From Parendozoicomonas sp. Alg238-R29 (GTDB lineage: Bacteria; Pseudomonadota; Gammaproteobacteria; Pseudomonadales; Endozoicomonadaceae), in contig NZ_CAMZOG010000005.1 in assembly GCF_947331445.1 (NCBI RefSeq), forward strand, positions 35,921 through 99,920: DNA of 64,000 nucleotides. The letters are read 5' to 3'. Of the stretch, positions 25,340 through 34,746 are shown one piece after another (within the stretch, counting starts at the first letter, position 1; every line of letters starts with the position of its first letter). Position numbers and translations under genes: made by a program. The notes below the pieces were generated by a model, which saw only the letters and a list, made by a program, of their open reading frames with translations, did no database searches and was not told the origin of the DNA.

Positions 25340-26092
25340 TCAAGCGCCGGTGTCAGTATCCGCAGGAAGAGTGGTATGAATCATATAATTCACATCCAAA
25401 TCTCTTTCTTGTAGCCAGTAACGCTTGGTTAAAGGGTTATAAAGCAGACCGGTAGAGTGATGTACGTCCAGTTCGGCCTTACGACACCAGCTGGTTAACT
25501 CATGGGGGCGAATAAACTTCTTGAAGTCATGAGTGCCTTTCGGCAACAGGTTCAAAATATATTCCGCACCGGCAATGGCAAACAGCCAGGCTTTTGGATT
25601 ACGGTTAATGGTGGAGAAGAAAACATGGCCTCCCGGCTTCACCAGCTTGGCACAGGCAGCAATAACCTTTGATGGATCTGGAACGTGCTCCAGCATCTCT
25701 AAGCAGGTTACAACGTCAAAGCTGGCCGGCTGGTCTTCTGCCAGTTGCTCAGCGGTGATCTGCTGGTAATTCACTTCAACACCACTTTCCAATCCGTGAA
25801 GTCGGGCGACGGAAAGAGGTGCTTCCCCCATATCAATGCCGGTAACTTTAGCACCCCGGCGAGCCATAGACTCACTGAGAATGCCACCGCCACAGCCAAC
25901 ATCCAGAACGGTTTTTCCTGCCAGCCCTGCACGTTGGTCAATGTAGTCCAGTCTAAGCGGATTGATCTGGTGCAGTGGGCGGAACTCACTGTTCTGATCC
26001 CACCAGCGGCTGGCCAGAGCCTCAAACTTGGCTATTTCCTGATGGTCAACATTGCCCTGGTGGCCAGAATTGTTTTTGTGTCCTTCAGTCAT
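25340..26092 (-). CDS. ubiG: Ubiquinone biosynthesis O-methyltransferase UbiG
   Basis: UbiG carries out both SAM-dependent O-methylations in ubiquinone synthesis. From ATG 26092 the protein has 250 residues. It contains the family N-terminal segment ([23 protein letters not shown], here split as [11 protein letters not shown] and FRPLHQINP), the SAM loop [13 protein letters not shown] and a downstream LEMLEHV segment. A longer frame from 26149 would overlap the upstream gene by 47 bases and add residues unlike the family, so the ATG at 26092, ten bases after mtaD, is preferred. UbiG binds lipid membranes through a later amphipathic region. Confidence 0.95.
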   Translation of the reverse strand: MTEGHKNNSGHQGNVDHQEIAKFEALASRWWDQNSEFRPLHQINPLRLDYIDQRAGLAGKTVLDVGCGGGILSESMARRGAKVTGIDMGEAPLSVARLHGLESGVEVNYQQITAEQLAEDQPASFDVVTCLEMLEHVPDPSKVIAACAKLVKPGGHVFFSTINRNPKAWLFAIAGAEYILNLLPKGTHDFKKFIRPHELTSWCRKAELDVHHSTGLLYNPLTKRYWLQERDLDVNYMIHTTLPADTDTGA

Positions 26093-26102
26093 GTCTTTCT
26101 GC

Positions 26103-27461
26103 TTATCCCTGACGGCTTGCGGATATACGTTTCTGCCATTCACCGGCACGTTGTTTCAGCCAGGCTTCGTCCAGTGTAGTAAGATGGCGGTCTTCCATCA
26201 GCACTTTACCGTTTACCCAAACGTGAGTGAACTGGTTGCGATTGGCGGTGTAAATTAGTTGAGAAACTGGGTTGTATACGGGCAGGTTTTCTAGCTCATT
26301 CATGGCGATAGCTGCGATATCAGCCTGCTTACCAACTTCAAGGCTACCGGTCTGGTTTTCAATGCCCATGGCCCGGGCGCCATTAATTGTGGCAGCTTCA
26401 AGTGCTCCCCATGCGCTGAGAGCGGTTGCATCTTGACCAACGGCTTTGGCGAGAAGTGATGCTGTACGGGTTTCGCCAAGCATGTCGAGATCGTTGTTGC
26501 TGGCGCAGCCGTCGGTACCAATGGCCACGTTAATACCAGCCTGTTGAAGCCGGGCGATAGGACTAAAGCCGCTGGCAAGTTTCAGGTTGGATTCCGGGCA
26601 GTGAAGAACGCTGCAGCCATTTTGGGCAATCAACTGGATTTCCGCCTCGTTCAGTTGCGTCATATGAGTGCACTGAAGGCGGGGAGAAAGGAATCCGAGA
26701 TCGGCCAGTCGGCGCAGAGGGCGCATACCTGTTTTTTCAACGGCTTCGCTGACTTCCAGGGCGCTTTCGTGGATGTGCATCTGCACGTTAACATCCAGTT
26801 GCTCAGACAGAGTAATAATTTCTTTTATTGGACCGTCGCTGACAGAGTATGGCGCGTGGGGACCAAAGCCCACCAGAATACTGTCTTGATTACGAAACAG
26901 GTCGACGACTTCCAGACCTTTGTAAATATAGTTGGCTGCGTCTTTCGCCCAATTGGTGGGGAAGTCCAGTACCGGAAACACCAGCTGGCAGCGCATGCCA
27001 CCTTCCAGTGCAGCGTGGCCAGCGGCATCCGGGTAAAAGTAGTTATCACTGAATGTTGTGGTGCCGCCGCGAATCATTTCTGCCATGGCCAGGCGCGTAC
27101 CATCGTGAACAAAATCTTCGTTTACAAACTGACCTTCAGCAGGCCAGATGTGATCATTTAACCATTCCATAATGGGCAGGTCATCAGACATGCCCCGGAA
27201 CAGACTCATGGCGGCATGGCCGTGGGTGTTGATGAAGCCGGGTATCAGTGCGTGGTCACTGAGAGTCTGGGTATTATCCGCAGACCATTGAATTTTTGCT
27301 TCCGATGTTGGCAATATGGCGGCAATCTGTCCATTCACTACGGCCAGAGAGTGGTCTTCCAGAATGGCTTTGGAGCCATCCACGGTGATAATCCAGCGTG
27401 CATGAATCAGGGTATCCGCATGCTGTTTCTCATGGTTGTTGTTTATTGCTGAGGTGGTCAT
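26103..27461 (-). CDS. mtaD: 5-Methylthioadenosine/S-adenosylhomocysteine deaminase (TRZ/ATZ family)
   Basis: This amidohydrolase of 452 residues has the metal motif [15 protein letters not shown], a second metal histidine in MHIHES, the zinc aspartate in [10 protein letters not shown] and the C-terminal [11 protein letters not shown] strand. In Pseudomonas the gene at this place deaminates methylthioadenosine to methylthioinosine, and that role is likely here. Old annotations call it N-ethylammeline chlorohydrolase. The gene mtnA, which lies next to it in Pseudomonas, is absent from the window. It starts the minus-strand operon, 284 bp from divergent gyrA. Confidence 0.92.
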   Translation of the reverse strand: MTTSAINNNHEKQHADTLIHARWIITVDGSKAILEDHSLAVVNGQIAAILPTSEAKIQWSADNTQTLSDHALIPGFINTHGHAAMSLFRGMSDDLPIMEWLNDHIWPAEGQFVNEDFVHDGTRLAMAEMIRGGTTTFSDNYFYPDAAGHAALEGGMRCQLVFPVLDFPTNWAKDAANYIYKGLEVVDLFRNQDSILVGFGPHAPYSVSDGPIKEIITLSEQLDVNVQMHIHESALEVSEAVEKTGMRPLRRLADLGFLSPRLQCTHMTQLNEAEIQLIAQNGCSVLHCPESNLKLASGFSPIARLQQAGINVAIGTDGCASNNDLDMLGETRTASLLAKAVGQDATALSAWGALEAATINGARAMGIENQTGSLEVGKQADIAAIAMNELENLPVYNPVSQLIYTANRNQFTHVWVNGKVLMEDRHLTTLDEAWLKQRAGEWQKRISASRQG

Positions 27462-27581
27462 TTGTCATATCCACATTCTGGCTTTTTCCGAGTATACCTG
27501 AATCAAGCGCGCAGCGAGCAGGTGTGAAGCGGGAAAGATATCGTTTTATTGCCGGAAGTGTTTGAATAGCAAGCAGATAGA

Positions 27582-27612
27582 TTGAGTAGGTACCCCCTGA
27601 TTGTGGTATGAT
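27582..27612 (+). promoter_or_regulatory. Possible gyrA promoter
   Basis: tggtatgat (27604-27612) is an extended -10 element (TG-N-TATGAT). A weak -35, ttgagt, lies at 27582-27587 with a long spacer of 19 bases. It is 134 bp before the gyrA ATG. The spacing is not ideal, so the extended -10 carries most of the weight. Confidence 0.5.
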
Positions 27613-27745
27613 TTACCGCTTTGCAGTTGGATGTCGCAGTAGCAGACAAAACGCTGGGCATATTTAGGCGTTTAATACCGTGGTAACCCCGTGAGCGCGG
27701 GACGCTCCGGGTGACGATAGGCTTTTCAAGGATTTTTAGGCACTT

Positions 27746-30373
27746 ATGGTAGATACAGCAAACCAAATTCTACCGGTCAACATCGAAGACGAACTCAAGC
27801 AGTCATACCTTGACTATGCGATGAGCGTTATCGTGGGCCGGGCATTGCCGGATGTGCGTGACGGTCTCAAACCGGTTCATAGGCGCGTGCTGTTCGCCAT
27901 GAACGAGCTTTCCAACGATTGGAATAAGCCCTACAAGAAGTCTGCTCGTGTTGTTGGTGATGTGATCGGTAAATATCACCCTCATGGTGACTCTGCGGTT
28001 TACGACACCATTGTCCGTATGGCTCAGGATTTCTCTCTGCGCTATCCGCTGGTGGATGGTCAGGGGAACTTCGGTTCCATTGATGGTGACTCTGCCGCTG
28101 CCATGCGTTATACCGAAATACGGATGAAGAAAATCAGCCATGATCTACTGGCTGATCTCGACAAGGAAACTGTCGACTATGTGCCCAACTACGATGGCAC
28201 TGAGCAGATTCCAGCTGTTATGCCAACCCGAATCCCTAATCTGCTAGTGAACGGTGGTGCCGGTATCGCGGTGGGAATGGCAACAAATATTCCCCCTCAT
28301 AACCTGACAGAAGTTGTGAGCGGCTGTCTGCATCTGCTGGATAATCCGGATGCAGATATTGATGACTTGATGGGATTCATTCCCGGTCCGGATTTCCCGA
28401 CCTCTGCCATCATCAATGGCAAGGCGGGTATTCTGCAGGCTTATCGCACTGGTCGAGGCCGTATCTGGATTCGTTCCCGTGCAGAAGTTATCCCTGATCC
28501 CAAGAAGAATCGTGAAATTATTATTATTCACGAACTGCCTTATCAGGTGAACAAAGCCCGGTTGATTGAGAAGATTGCCGAGCTGGTTAAAGAGAAAAAG
28601 ATTGAAGGCATCAGCGAAATCCGTGATGAGTCCGATAAGGACGGTTTACGGGTTGTTATTGAGCTGCGCCGTGGCGAGGTGGGTGAGGTTGTTCTGAACA
28701 ACCTTTACGCTCAGACTCAGCTGGAAACAGTTTTCGGTATCAATATGGTGGCGCTGGTTGATGGTCGCCCCCAAACGCTGAATCTTAAGCAGATGCTGGA
28801 AGCGTTTGTTCGTCATCGTCGAGAAGTTGTTACTCGTCGTACGGTTTACGAACTGCGCAAAGCCCGTGAACGTGGGCATACATTGGAAGGTCTGGCTGTT
28901 GCACTTTCCAATATTGATCCAGTTATTGAAACCATTAAAAAGTCTCAGACTTCCGCAGAAGCTAAAGACGCATTGATGGCTCAGGCCTGGGATGCAGGTT
29001 TGGTTCTGGGCATGCTTGAAAAGGCGGGCAGCGATTCCTGTCGTCCGGATGATCTGCCTTCCGCTTACGGTATTGATGGCGATAAGTATCGTCTGTCTCC
29101 GCAGCAGGCTCAGGCTATTCTGGAAATGCGTTTGCATCGCTTGACCGGTCTTGAGCATGAGAAGCTGTTGACTGAGTACCGTGAACTGCTGGATAGAATC
29201 GCCGAGCTGGTGCTGATTCTTTCTGACTCTGCCCGCTTGATGGAAGTGATTCGTGAGGAGCTGGAAGCTGTTGTTGAGGAGTATGGCGATGAACGTCGTA
29301 CGGAAATCACAACGTCCCGCCGTGATCTTACAGTTGAAGACCTGATCACCGAAGAGGATATGGTGGTGACCCTGTCGCGTACAGGTTACGCCAAAACTGT
29401 ACCTCTCAGCGAGTATCAGGCTCAGAAGCGTGGTGGTAGGGGTAAGAGTTCCGGGTCGCTGAAAGAAGAAGATTGCGTTGAACATATGCTGGTGGCGAAT
29501 ACTCATACCCAGCTGTTGCTGTTCTCCAGTAAGGGTAAGGTTTACTGGCGCAAGGTTTATGAAATTCCTGTGGCTTCCCGTACTGCTCGTGGTCGTCCGA
29601 TTATTAATATCCTGCCCCTTGATGAAGGTGAGCGTATTACCGCGATGCTGCCGGTGGCGGAATACAGTGAAGATAAGTTTGTTGTCTTTGCAACGGCTTG
29701 CGGAACGGTTAAGAAAACTGCTCTGCAGGCATACTCGCGTCCGCTGTCGTCTGGTATCCGGGCTATCAATCTTGTGGAAGGTGATGAGCTGATAGGCGTG
29801 TCTTTGTGTGAGGCGGGTCGTGAAATTATGTTGTTCAGTGATGCAGGTAAGGTTGTTCGCTTTACTGAAGACCTTGTTCGTCCAATGGGTCGTGTTTCCA
29901 CCGGTGTGCGGGGTATCAGGTTGCAGGAGGGTCAGGAGGTTGTATCCCTGATTGTTCCTGAGGGCGATGGCCCTGTTTTGACTGCGACGGCTAACGGCTT
30001 TGGTAAGCGAACCAGTCTTGACGAGTACCCAACGAAAGGGCGTGCGACTCAAGGTGTTGTATCCATCAAAGTGACTGAGCGAAATGGCTCAGTGATTGGT
30101 GCGGTACAGGTGAGTGAAGAGGATGACATTATCCTGATTTCTGATCAGGGTACTCTGGTCCGCACCCGTGCGGCTGAAGTCTCCATGGTTGGCCGGAATA
30201 CACAAGGTGTACGCCTGATTCGGGTTTCCGAAGGCGAGCAGCTTGTGGGTCTTGAGCAGGTTGAGGAGATAGAGGAAGTAGAGGGAGAGCAGGCTGAAGA
30301 TGATGCTGTAACCGAAGCTTCTGTAGAGCCTCAGCAGAGTGTTGATGGCTCAGAGGATGTTCAAGACTCTTAA
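27746..30373 (+). CDS. gyrA: DNA gyrase subunit A
   Basis: GyrA cuts and rejoins DNA to introduce negative supercoils. The 875-residue protein has the catalytic tyrosine at Y122 ([10 protein letters not shown]) and a quinolone-determining region with Ser83 and Asp87 ([10 protein letters not shown]), which are the susceptible-type residues in E. coli numbering. The GyrA box is QKRGGRG, and a C-terminal beta-pinwheel follows. An acidic Glu/Asp/Val-rich tail of about 40 residues ends the protein. A strong intrinsic terminator lies 24 bp downstream. Transcription is divergent from mtaD. Confidence 0.98.
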   Translation: MVDTANQILPVNIEDELKQSYLDYAMSVIVGRALPDVRDGLKPVHRRVLFAMNELSNDWNKPYKKSARVVGDVIGKYHPHGDSAVYDTIVRMAQDFSLRYPLVDGQGNFGSIDGDSAAAMRYTEIRMKKISHDLLADLDKETVDYVPNYDGTEQIPAVMPTRIPNLLVNGGAGIAVGMATNIPPHNLTEVVSGCLHLLDNPDADIDDLMGFIPGPDFPTSAIINGKAGILQAYRTGRGRIWIRSRAEVIPDPKKNREIIIIHELPYQVNKARLIEKIAELVKEKKIEGISEIRDESDKDGLRVVIELRRGEVGEVVLNNLYAQTQLETVFGINMVALVDGRPQTLNLKQMLEAFVRHRREVVTRRTVYELRKARERGHTLEGLAVALSNIDPVIETIKKSQTSAEAKDALMAQAWDAGLVLGMLEKAGSDSCRPDDLPSAYGIDGDKYRLSPQQAQAILEMRLHRLTGLEHEKLLTEYRELLDRIAELVLILSDSARLMEVIREELEAVVEEYGDERRTEITTSRRDLTVEDLITEEDMVVTLSRTGYAKTVPLSEYQAQKRGGRGKSSGSLKEEDCVEHMLVANTHTQLLLFSSKGKVYWRKVYEIPVASRTARGRPIINILPLDEGERITAMLPVAEYSEDKFVVFATACGTVKKTALQAYSRPLSSGIRAINLVEGDELIGVSLCEAGREIMLFSDAGKVVRFTEDLVRPMGRVSTGVRGIRLQEGQEVVSLIVPEGDGPVLTATANGFGKRTSLDEYPTKGRATQGVVSIKVTERNGSVIGAVQVSEEDDIILISDQGTLVRTRAAEVSMVGRNTQGVRLIRVSEGEQLVGLEQVEEIEEVEGEQAEDDAVTEASVEPQQSVDGSEDVQDS

Positions 30374-30396
30374 ATAGCAGTATTTGAAATTGATAG

Positions 30397-30428
30397 GGCG
30401 GGGTGTCGAAAGGTGTCCCGCCTTTTTT
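30397..30428 (+). terminator. gyrA terminator
   Basis: ggcggg (30397-30402) pairs with cccgcc (30417-30422), followed by a run of six T. It lies directly after the gyrA stop codon. Confidence 0.9.
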
Positions 30429-30608
30429 GTGGCTGGTTTTTGCTGTTCCTTGTTGGGGGTAGGGAGTGTTAGTGCTTGATATCGAAATGCGCACCAGTGG
30501 TCTGGGGCGTTGTTAAATTATCTGCCTTTTTTCAAGTAAAGCATCATATAATTCTTCTTCGTGCAGGCTCGCCCGGGTTGGGGTGGGCCATAAGATCCAG
30601 GAGTAGAA

Positions 30609-31079
30609 ATGATAAGAACACTTCAGGCTGGTGATAAGGCTCCCGCATTTTCTTTGCAAAACCAGAATGGTGAAGCCGTAAATCTATCGGATTTTTCTGG
30701 TGGTAGGGTTCTTGTTTATTTCTACCCTAAGGCGTTAACTCCTGGTTGTGTTACCCAGGCATGCAGTTTGACGGAAAGTCGACCTGAGTTGGATGATCTT
30801 GGTGTGCAGGTTCTGGGTATAAGTCCTGATCCTGTTAAAAAACTGAAAAGTTTTGAAGAGAAAAAGGCGCTGAATATTACTCTGCTGTCTGATGAAGATC
30901 ATGTTGTTGCAGGTCAGTTTGGCGTCTGGGGTGAGAAAAAGTTTATGGGGCGTGTATTTGACGGTATTCACCGGATCAGTTTTCTGGTAGATGAAAAAGG
31001 TTGTATTGAGCACGTCTTCAATAAGTTCAAGACCAAAAATCATCATGAGGTGGTGTTGGCTTATCTAAAAGGTGAATAA
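30609..31079 (+). CDS. bcp: Thioredoxin-dependent thiol peroxidase (Bcp/PrxQ)
   Basis: Bcp reduces hydrogen peroxide and organic hydroperoxides using thioredoxin. The 156-residue protein has the peroxiredoxin motif PKALTPGCVTQAC. The peroxidatic Cys47 and resolving Cys52 are five residues apart, the PrxQ pattern. The usual PxxxTxxC Thr44 is present. The start has ccaggag upstream. It is flanked by intrinsic terminators on both sides, so it is probably a monocistronic gene between gyrA and serC, where Pseudomonas has none. Confidence 0.95.
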   Translation: MIRTLQAGDKAPAFSLQNQNGEAVNLSDFSGGRVLVYFYPKALTPGCVTQACSLTESRPELDDLGVQVLGISPDPVKKLKSFEEKKALNITLLSDEDHVVAGQFGVWGEKKFMGRVFDGIHRISFLVDEKGCIEHVFNKFKTKNHHEVVLAYLKGE

Positions 31080-31095
31080 GCATTTTTAAGTACTG

Positions 31096-31124
31096 AAAAA
31101 GGCGAATCGTTTCGCCTTTTTTTT
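31096..31124 (+). terminator. bcp terminator
   Basis: aaaaaggcgaa (31096-31106) pairs with ttcgccttttt (31111-31121) around a 4-nt loop, with a T-rich tail. It is a clear intrinsic terminator 16 bp past the bcp stop. Confidence 0.92.
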
Positions 31125-31330
31125 ATTTTGGGTAAATGTTGCTGATTAAGAGGTGAAATAGACGTTGATTGCCTGTTTTTATGAGGGTGGGTCGTATCGT
31201 CATTTCGGTGTTTTCTATACAATGCAGAAAGGTTAGGGGTGGGTGTCAGGTGTTGAGTCTCTGACTGCGGCTGATGTTGGTTTGTGTCCTCGAATGAAAC
31301 CAAATTTTTAAAGGTAATGGTCTGAGAAAA

Positions 31331-32416
31331 ATGGCGAGAGTTCATAACTTCTGTGCTGGACCTGCGGCTCTGCCTCAGGAGGTTCTTGAGCAAGCCCGGG
31401 ATGAAATGCTGGACTGGCAGGGGCGCGGACTGTCAGTTATGGAAACCAGTCATCGTACTCCCGAGTTTATGGCGGTCGCTGCAGCCGCAGAGCAGGACCT
31501 GAGAGAGTTGCTGGCAATTCCTGATAATTATCGTGTGTTGTTTATGCAGGGCGGAGCAACTCTGCAGTTTGCCATGGTGCCGTTTAACCTGATGGGTAGT
31601 TCCGGTAAGGCGGACTATATCAATACTGGTCATTGGTCGACGAAAGCGATTAAAGAAGGTCGCCGCTTTGGTGATGTGAATGTTGCGGCCAGTAGCGAAG
31701 ATAGCGGCTTTATGACTGTGCCTGACCGGGCGAACTGGCAGCTCGACCCTGAGGCTGCTTATGTGCATTACACTCCCAATGAAACGATTGGCGGTTTGGA
31801 ATATGACTTTATTCCGGATGTTGGTGATGTGCCGCTGGTTGCGGATATGTCTTCCAATATTCTGTCCCGTCCTCTGGATGTCAGCCGTTATGGCGTGATT
31901 TACGCTGGAGCGCAGAAGAATATCGGCCCTGCTGGTTTAACCATTGTTATTGTGCGCGATGATTTGTTAGGTAAAGCTGTGGACGTTTGTCCAACGCTGA
32001 TGAACTACCAGAATGTTGCTGATAATGACTCCATGCTGAACACTCCACCAACTTTTGGCGTGTATCTGGCGGGGCTGGTGTTTAAGTGGCTGAAAGGCAA
32101 TGGGGGGCTGGAAGTCATAGAAAAAGTCAATCTACGCAAGGCCGCTAAGCTTTATCAGGCTATAGATAACAGCACGTTCTACAGTAATCCGGTTGATCCC
32201 CGTTACCGCTCCATTATGAATGTGCCTTTCCGTCTGGCGGATGACAACTTGAATGCTGAGTTTCTCAGTCAGGCAGCAAATAATCAGCTGGTTAATCTAA
32301 AAGGGCATCGGATTGTCGGCGGTATGCGAGCCAGTATTTACAATGCGGTCCAGGAAGACTCTGTTGATGCGTTGCTGGAGTTTATGGCGGATTTTGAGAA
32401 GAAATATTCCAAGTGA
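31331..32416 (+). CDS. serC: Phosphoserine aminotransferase
   Basis: SerC is a PLP aminotransferase that makes 3-phosphoserine (serine pathway) and also serves in pyridoxine synthesis. The 361-residue protein begins FCAGPAALP, has the substrate-binding segment SHRTPEF, the PLP lysine in IYAGAQKNIGPAGL and a C-terminal GGMRASIYN segment. The length equals that of the E. coli enzyme within one residue. It opens a plus-strand run with pheA, hisC, tyrA/aroA and cmk; the 75-bp gap to pheA has no terminator. Confidence 0.97.
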   Translation: MARVHNFCAGPAALPQEVLEQARDEMLDWQGRGLSVMETSHRTPEFMAVAAAAEQDLRELLAIPDNYRVLFMQGGATLQFAMVPFNLMGSSGKADYINTGHWSTKAIKEGRRFGDVNVAASSEDSGFMTVPDRANWQLDPEAAYVHYTPNETIGGLEYDFIPDVGDVPLVADMSSNILSRPLDVSRYGVIYAGAQKNIGPAGLTIVIVRDDLLGKAVDVCPTLMNYQNVADNDSMLNTPPTFGVYLAGLVFKWLKGNGGLEVIEKVNLRKAAKLYQAIDNSTFYSNPVDPRYRSIMNVPFRLADDNLNAEFLSQAANNQLVNLKGHRIVGGMRASIYNAVQEDSVDALLEFMADFEKKYSK

Positions 32417-32491
32417 TTTCTGTCAAAAAAATCAGGTGTTAACAGTCAGCCGCTGGAAATAATGAGCGGTCAGTAAAAGGTGTCGCTTACC

Positions 32492-33595
32492 ATGAGTACA
32501 CAAGATAAGGATCAGGAAAACCCACTGGACGGATTGCGCCAGCGGATTGATCAGCTGGATGCATCCATTATGCAGCTGATCAGTGAGCGTGCCAGTGTTG
32601 CCCAGAAAGTCGCTGAGGTGAAGCAGGCAGCGAGTGGTGAGGCTGTGTTTTACCGCCCTGAGCGTGAAGCTCAGGTGCTTCGTTCGATTATGAGTAAAAA
32701 CAGTGGGCCTCTGGATGATGAAGAGATGGCTCGCCTGTTTCGGGAAATTATGTCAGCCTGTTTGGCGCTGGAGCAGCCTGTTCGGGTGGCTTATCTAGGG
32801 CCTGAAGGAACATTTACCCAGCAGGCAGCTCTGAAGCATTTTGGCCATTCTGCGGTCAGTGTGCCAATGAGTGCTATTGATGAAGTGTTTCGTGAAGTCG
32901 AGGCGGGCGCTGTGAATTATGGTGTTGTGCCGGTTGAAAACTCTTCAGAAGGAGTGGTCAATCACACCCTTGATACCTTTGTGAATTCTTCTTTGCAGAT
33001 TTGTGGGGAAGTTGTACTGCGTATTCATCATCATCTTCTCTGTGGCGAAAATACCCGCAAAGACAAAATTACCCGAGTGTATTCCCATGCGCAGTCACTG
33101 GCTCAGTGTCGTAAGTGGCTCGATGCCCACCTGCCCATGGTTGAAAAAGTTGCGGTCAGCAGTAATGCAGAAGCTGCTCGTCGAGTGCGTGGTGAGTGGA
33201 ATGCGGCGGCTATTGCTGGAGATATGGCGGCGGAGCTGTACGACCTTGAGGTAGTGGCAGAAAAAATCGAAGACGAACCGGATAACTCTACCCGTTTCCT
33301 GATTATTGGTAATGAGCAGGTGTCGGTCAGCGGTGAGGATAAAACGTCTGTTGTCGTCTCTATGCGCAATAAGCCTGGTAGCCTGCACCGGCTCCTGGCG
33401 CCGTTCCACTGTTACGATATTGACCTGACCCGTATTGAAACCCGTCCTGCTCGCAGTGGTAACTGGAACTATGTGTTCTTTGTTGATTTCACCGGCCACA
33501 AAGATGACCCCAAGGTCCAGTACGTTTTGCGAGAAGTGGAAGGCTTAGCGGCAGAGTTGAAAATTCTGGGGTCCTACCCCAAGGGTGTGTTGTAG
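32492..33595 (+). CDS. pheA: Bifunctional chorismate mutase/prephenate dehydratase
   Basis: PheA converts chorismate to prephenate and then to phenylpyruvate. An AroQ chorismate mutase domain occupies about residues 10-95 (LRQRIDQLDASIMQLISER). The prephenate dehydratase domain (about 100-275) has YLGPEGTFTQQAA, VPVENSSEGVV and the TRFLIIG segment. A C-terminal ACT domain (SMRNKPGSLHRLL, then the ESRP-like IETRPARSGNWNY) senses phenylalanine. The ATG at 32492 (367 residues) is preferred to the GTG at 32480, because aaaagg ends at that GTG and would leave no spacer. Confidence 0.96.
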   Translation: MSTQDKDQENPLDGLRQRIDQLDASIMQLISERASVAQKVAEVKQAASGEAVFYRPEREAQVLRSIMSKNSGPLDDEEMARLFREIMSACLALEQPVRVAYLGPEGTFTQQAALKHFGHSAVSVPMSAIDEVFREVEAGAVNYGVVPVENSSEGVVNHTLDTFVNSSLQICGEVVLRIHHHLLCGENTRKDKITRVYSHAQSLAQCRKWLDAHLPMVEKVAVSSNAEAARRVRGEWNAAAIAGDMAAELYDLEVVAEKIEDEPDNSTRFLIIGNEQVSVSGEDKTSVVVSMRNKPGSLHRLLAPFHCYDIDLTRIETRPARSGNWNYVFFVDFTGHKDDPKVQYVLREVEGLAAELKILGSYPKGVL

Positions 33596-33624
33596 TTTTT
33601 GCCCAAAGTTTTGAGGGGGATAGG

Positions 33625-34746
33625 GTGAGTTTTGACTTTTTAACAAGTGCTGTGAAAGGTGTGCAAACCTTGCAGCCTTACCAGCCGGGCAAGCCGGTTT
33701 CCGAGCTGGCCAGAGAGTTGGGGTTGGATGAAGCTGGTATTGTAAAGCTGGCCAGTAATGAAAATCCTTTGGGTCCCTCAAAGGCTGTTCTTGATGTGAT
33801 TCATCATGAAATGGCAGAGCTTTCCCGCTATCCCGATGGTGGTGGTTTTGAGCTTAAGAGTGCTTTATCTGAAAAGCTTAAGGTGGATGCTGAGGCTATT
33901 ACTCTGGGTAACGGTTCCAACGATGTGTTGGACTTGATTGTTCGCTCCTGGGTGGCACCGGGTGATGAAGTTGTTTTTTCTGAGCATGCTTTTGCGGTTT
34001 ATCCAATTTCAACATTGGCCGCCAGCGGCGTACCGGTTAAGGTTCCAGCTGTTGATTATGGGCACGACCTTGATGCTATGGCAGAAGCTATAACAGAAAA
34101 GACCCGCGTCGTATTTATTGCTAACCCCAATAATCCTACCGGAACCTGGTTGTCTCGCGATGCAATTGCCGATTTCTTGAAGAAGGTGCCTGAACGGGTG
34201 CTTGTTGTGCTTGATGAGGCTTACTGTGAATATATAGCAGAGCCATCATACCCTGATGGTTTGCAATGGCTTGGCCAGTATTCCAATCTGGTTGTAACGC
34301 GAACATTCTCCAAAATTTATGGTCTTGCCGGTCTGCGTGTTGGCTACAGTATATCCAGTGCTGCAATTGCTGGTGTGCTGAACCGTGTACGTCACCCGTT
34401 TAATGTGAATAGTCTTGCTTTGGCTGCGGCTGTCGCGGCTTTGGGTGACGATGATTATGTTGATCAAAGTCGCAAGTTAAATAGCGAAGGGATGGCGCTT
34501 ATCCGGAGTGGGCTGGAAAAGCTGGGGCTAGGTTATATTTCTTCTCTGGGTAATTTTCTGACCTTCGATACCGGGCAAAGTGGAGAAGCGGTGTATAACG
34601 CTTTGTTGAGGCGAGGGGTTATTGTGCGCCCTGTCACTGGCTATGGCCTTCCTCAGCACTTGCGGGTTTCTATCGGCACAATGAAAGAAAATCAGTCTTT
34701 CCTCGATGCGCTTCCTGATGCGTTGGCAGAAGTGGTTTCTCAATGA
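33625..34746 (+). CDS. hisC: Histidinol-phosphate/aromatic aminotransferase HisC
   Basis: This class I/II PLP aminotransferase of 373 residues contains the family's KLASNENPLGPS segment, NPNNPTG, the PLP lysine in TRTFSKIYGLAGLRVGY and an N-terminal PYQPGKPVSELARE motif. In this chromosomal setting (pheA-hisC-tyrA), the second HisC of Pseudomonas probably also transaminates aromatic keto acids. The start is GTG 33625 with gagggg seven bases upstream. The stop overlaps the tyrA/aroA ATG by four bases (atga), showing translational coupling. Confidence 0.94.
   Translation: MSFDFLTSAVKGVQTLQPYQPGKPVSELARELGLDEAGIVKLASNENPLGPSKAVLDVIHHEMAELSRYPDGGGFELKSALSEKLKVDAEAITLGNGSNDVLDLIVRSWVAPGDEVVFSEHAFAVYPISTLAASGVPVKVPAVDYGHDLDAMAEAITEKTRVVFIANPNNPTGTWLSRDAIADFLKKVPERVLVVLDEAYCEYIAEPSYPDGLQWLGQYSNLVVTRTFSKIYGLAGLRVGYSISSAAIAGVLNRVRHPFNVNSLALAAAVAALGDDDYVDQSRKLNSEGMALIRSGLEKLGLGYISSLGNFLTFDTGQSGEAVYNALLRRGVIVRPVTGYGLPQHLRVSIGTMKENQSFLDALPDALAEVVSQ

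Noticed and set aside
28646..30052. 468-codon open frame antisense to gyrA
   Set aside because: Shadow of gyrA codon bias; the composition (very rich in Asn, Thr, Arg, His) is that of a reverse-strand artefact.
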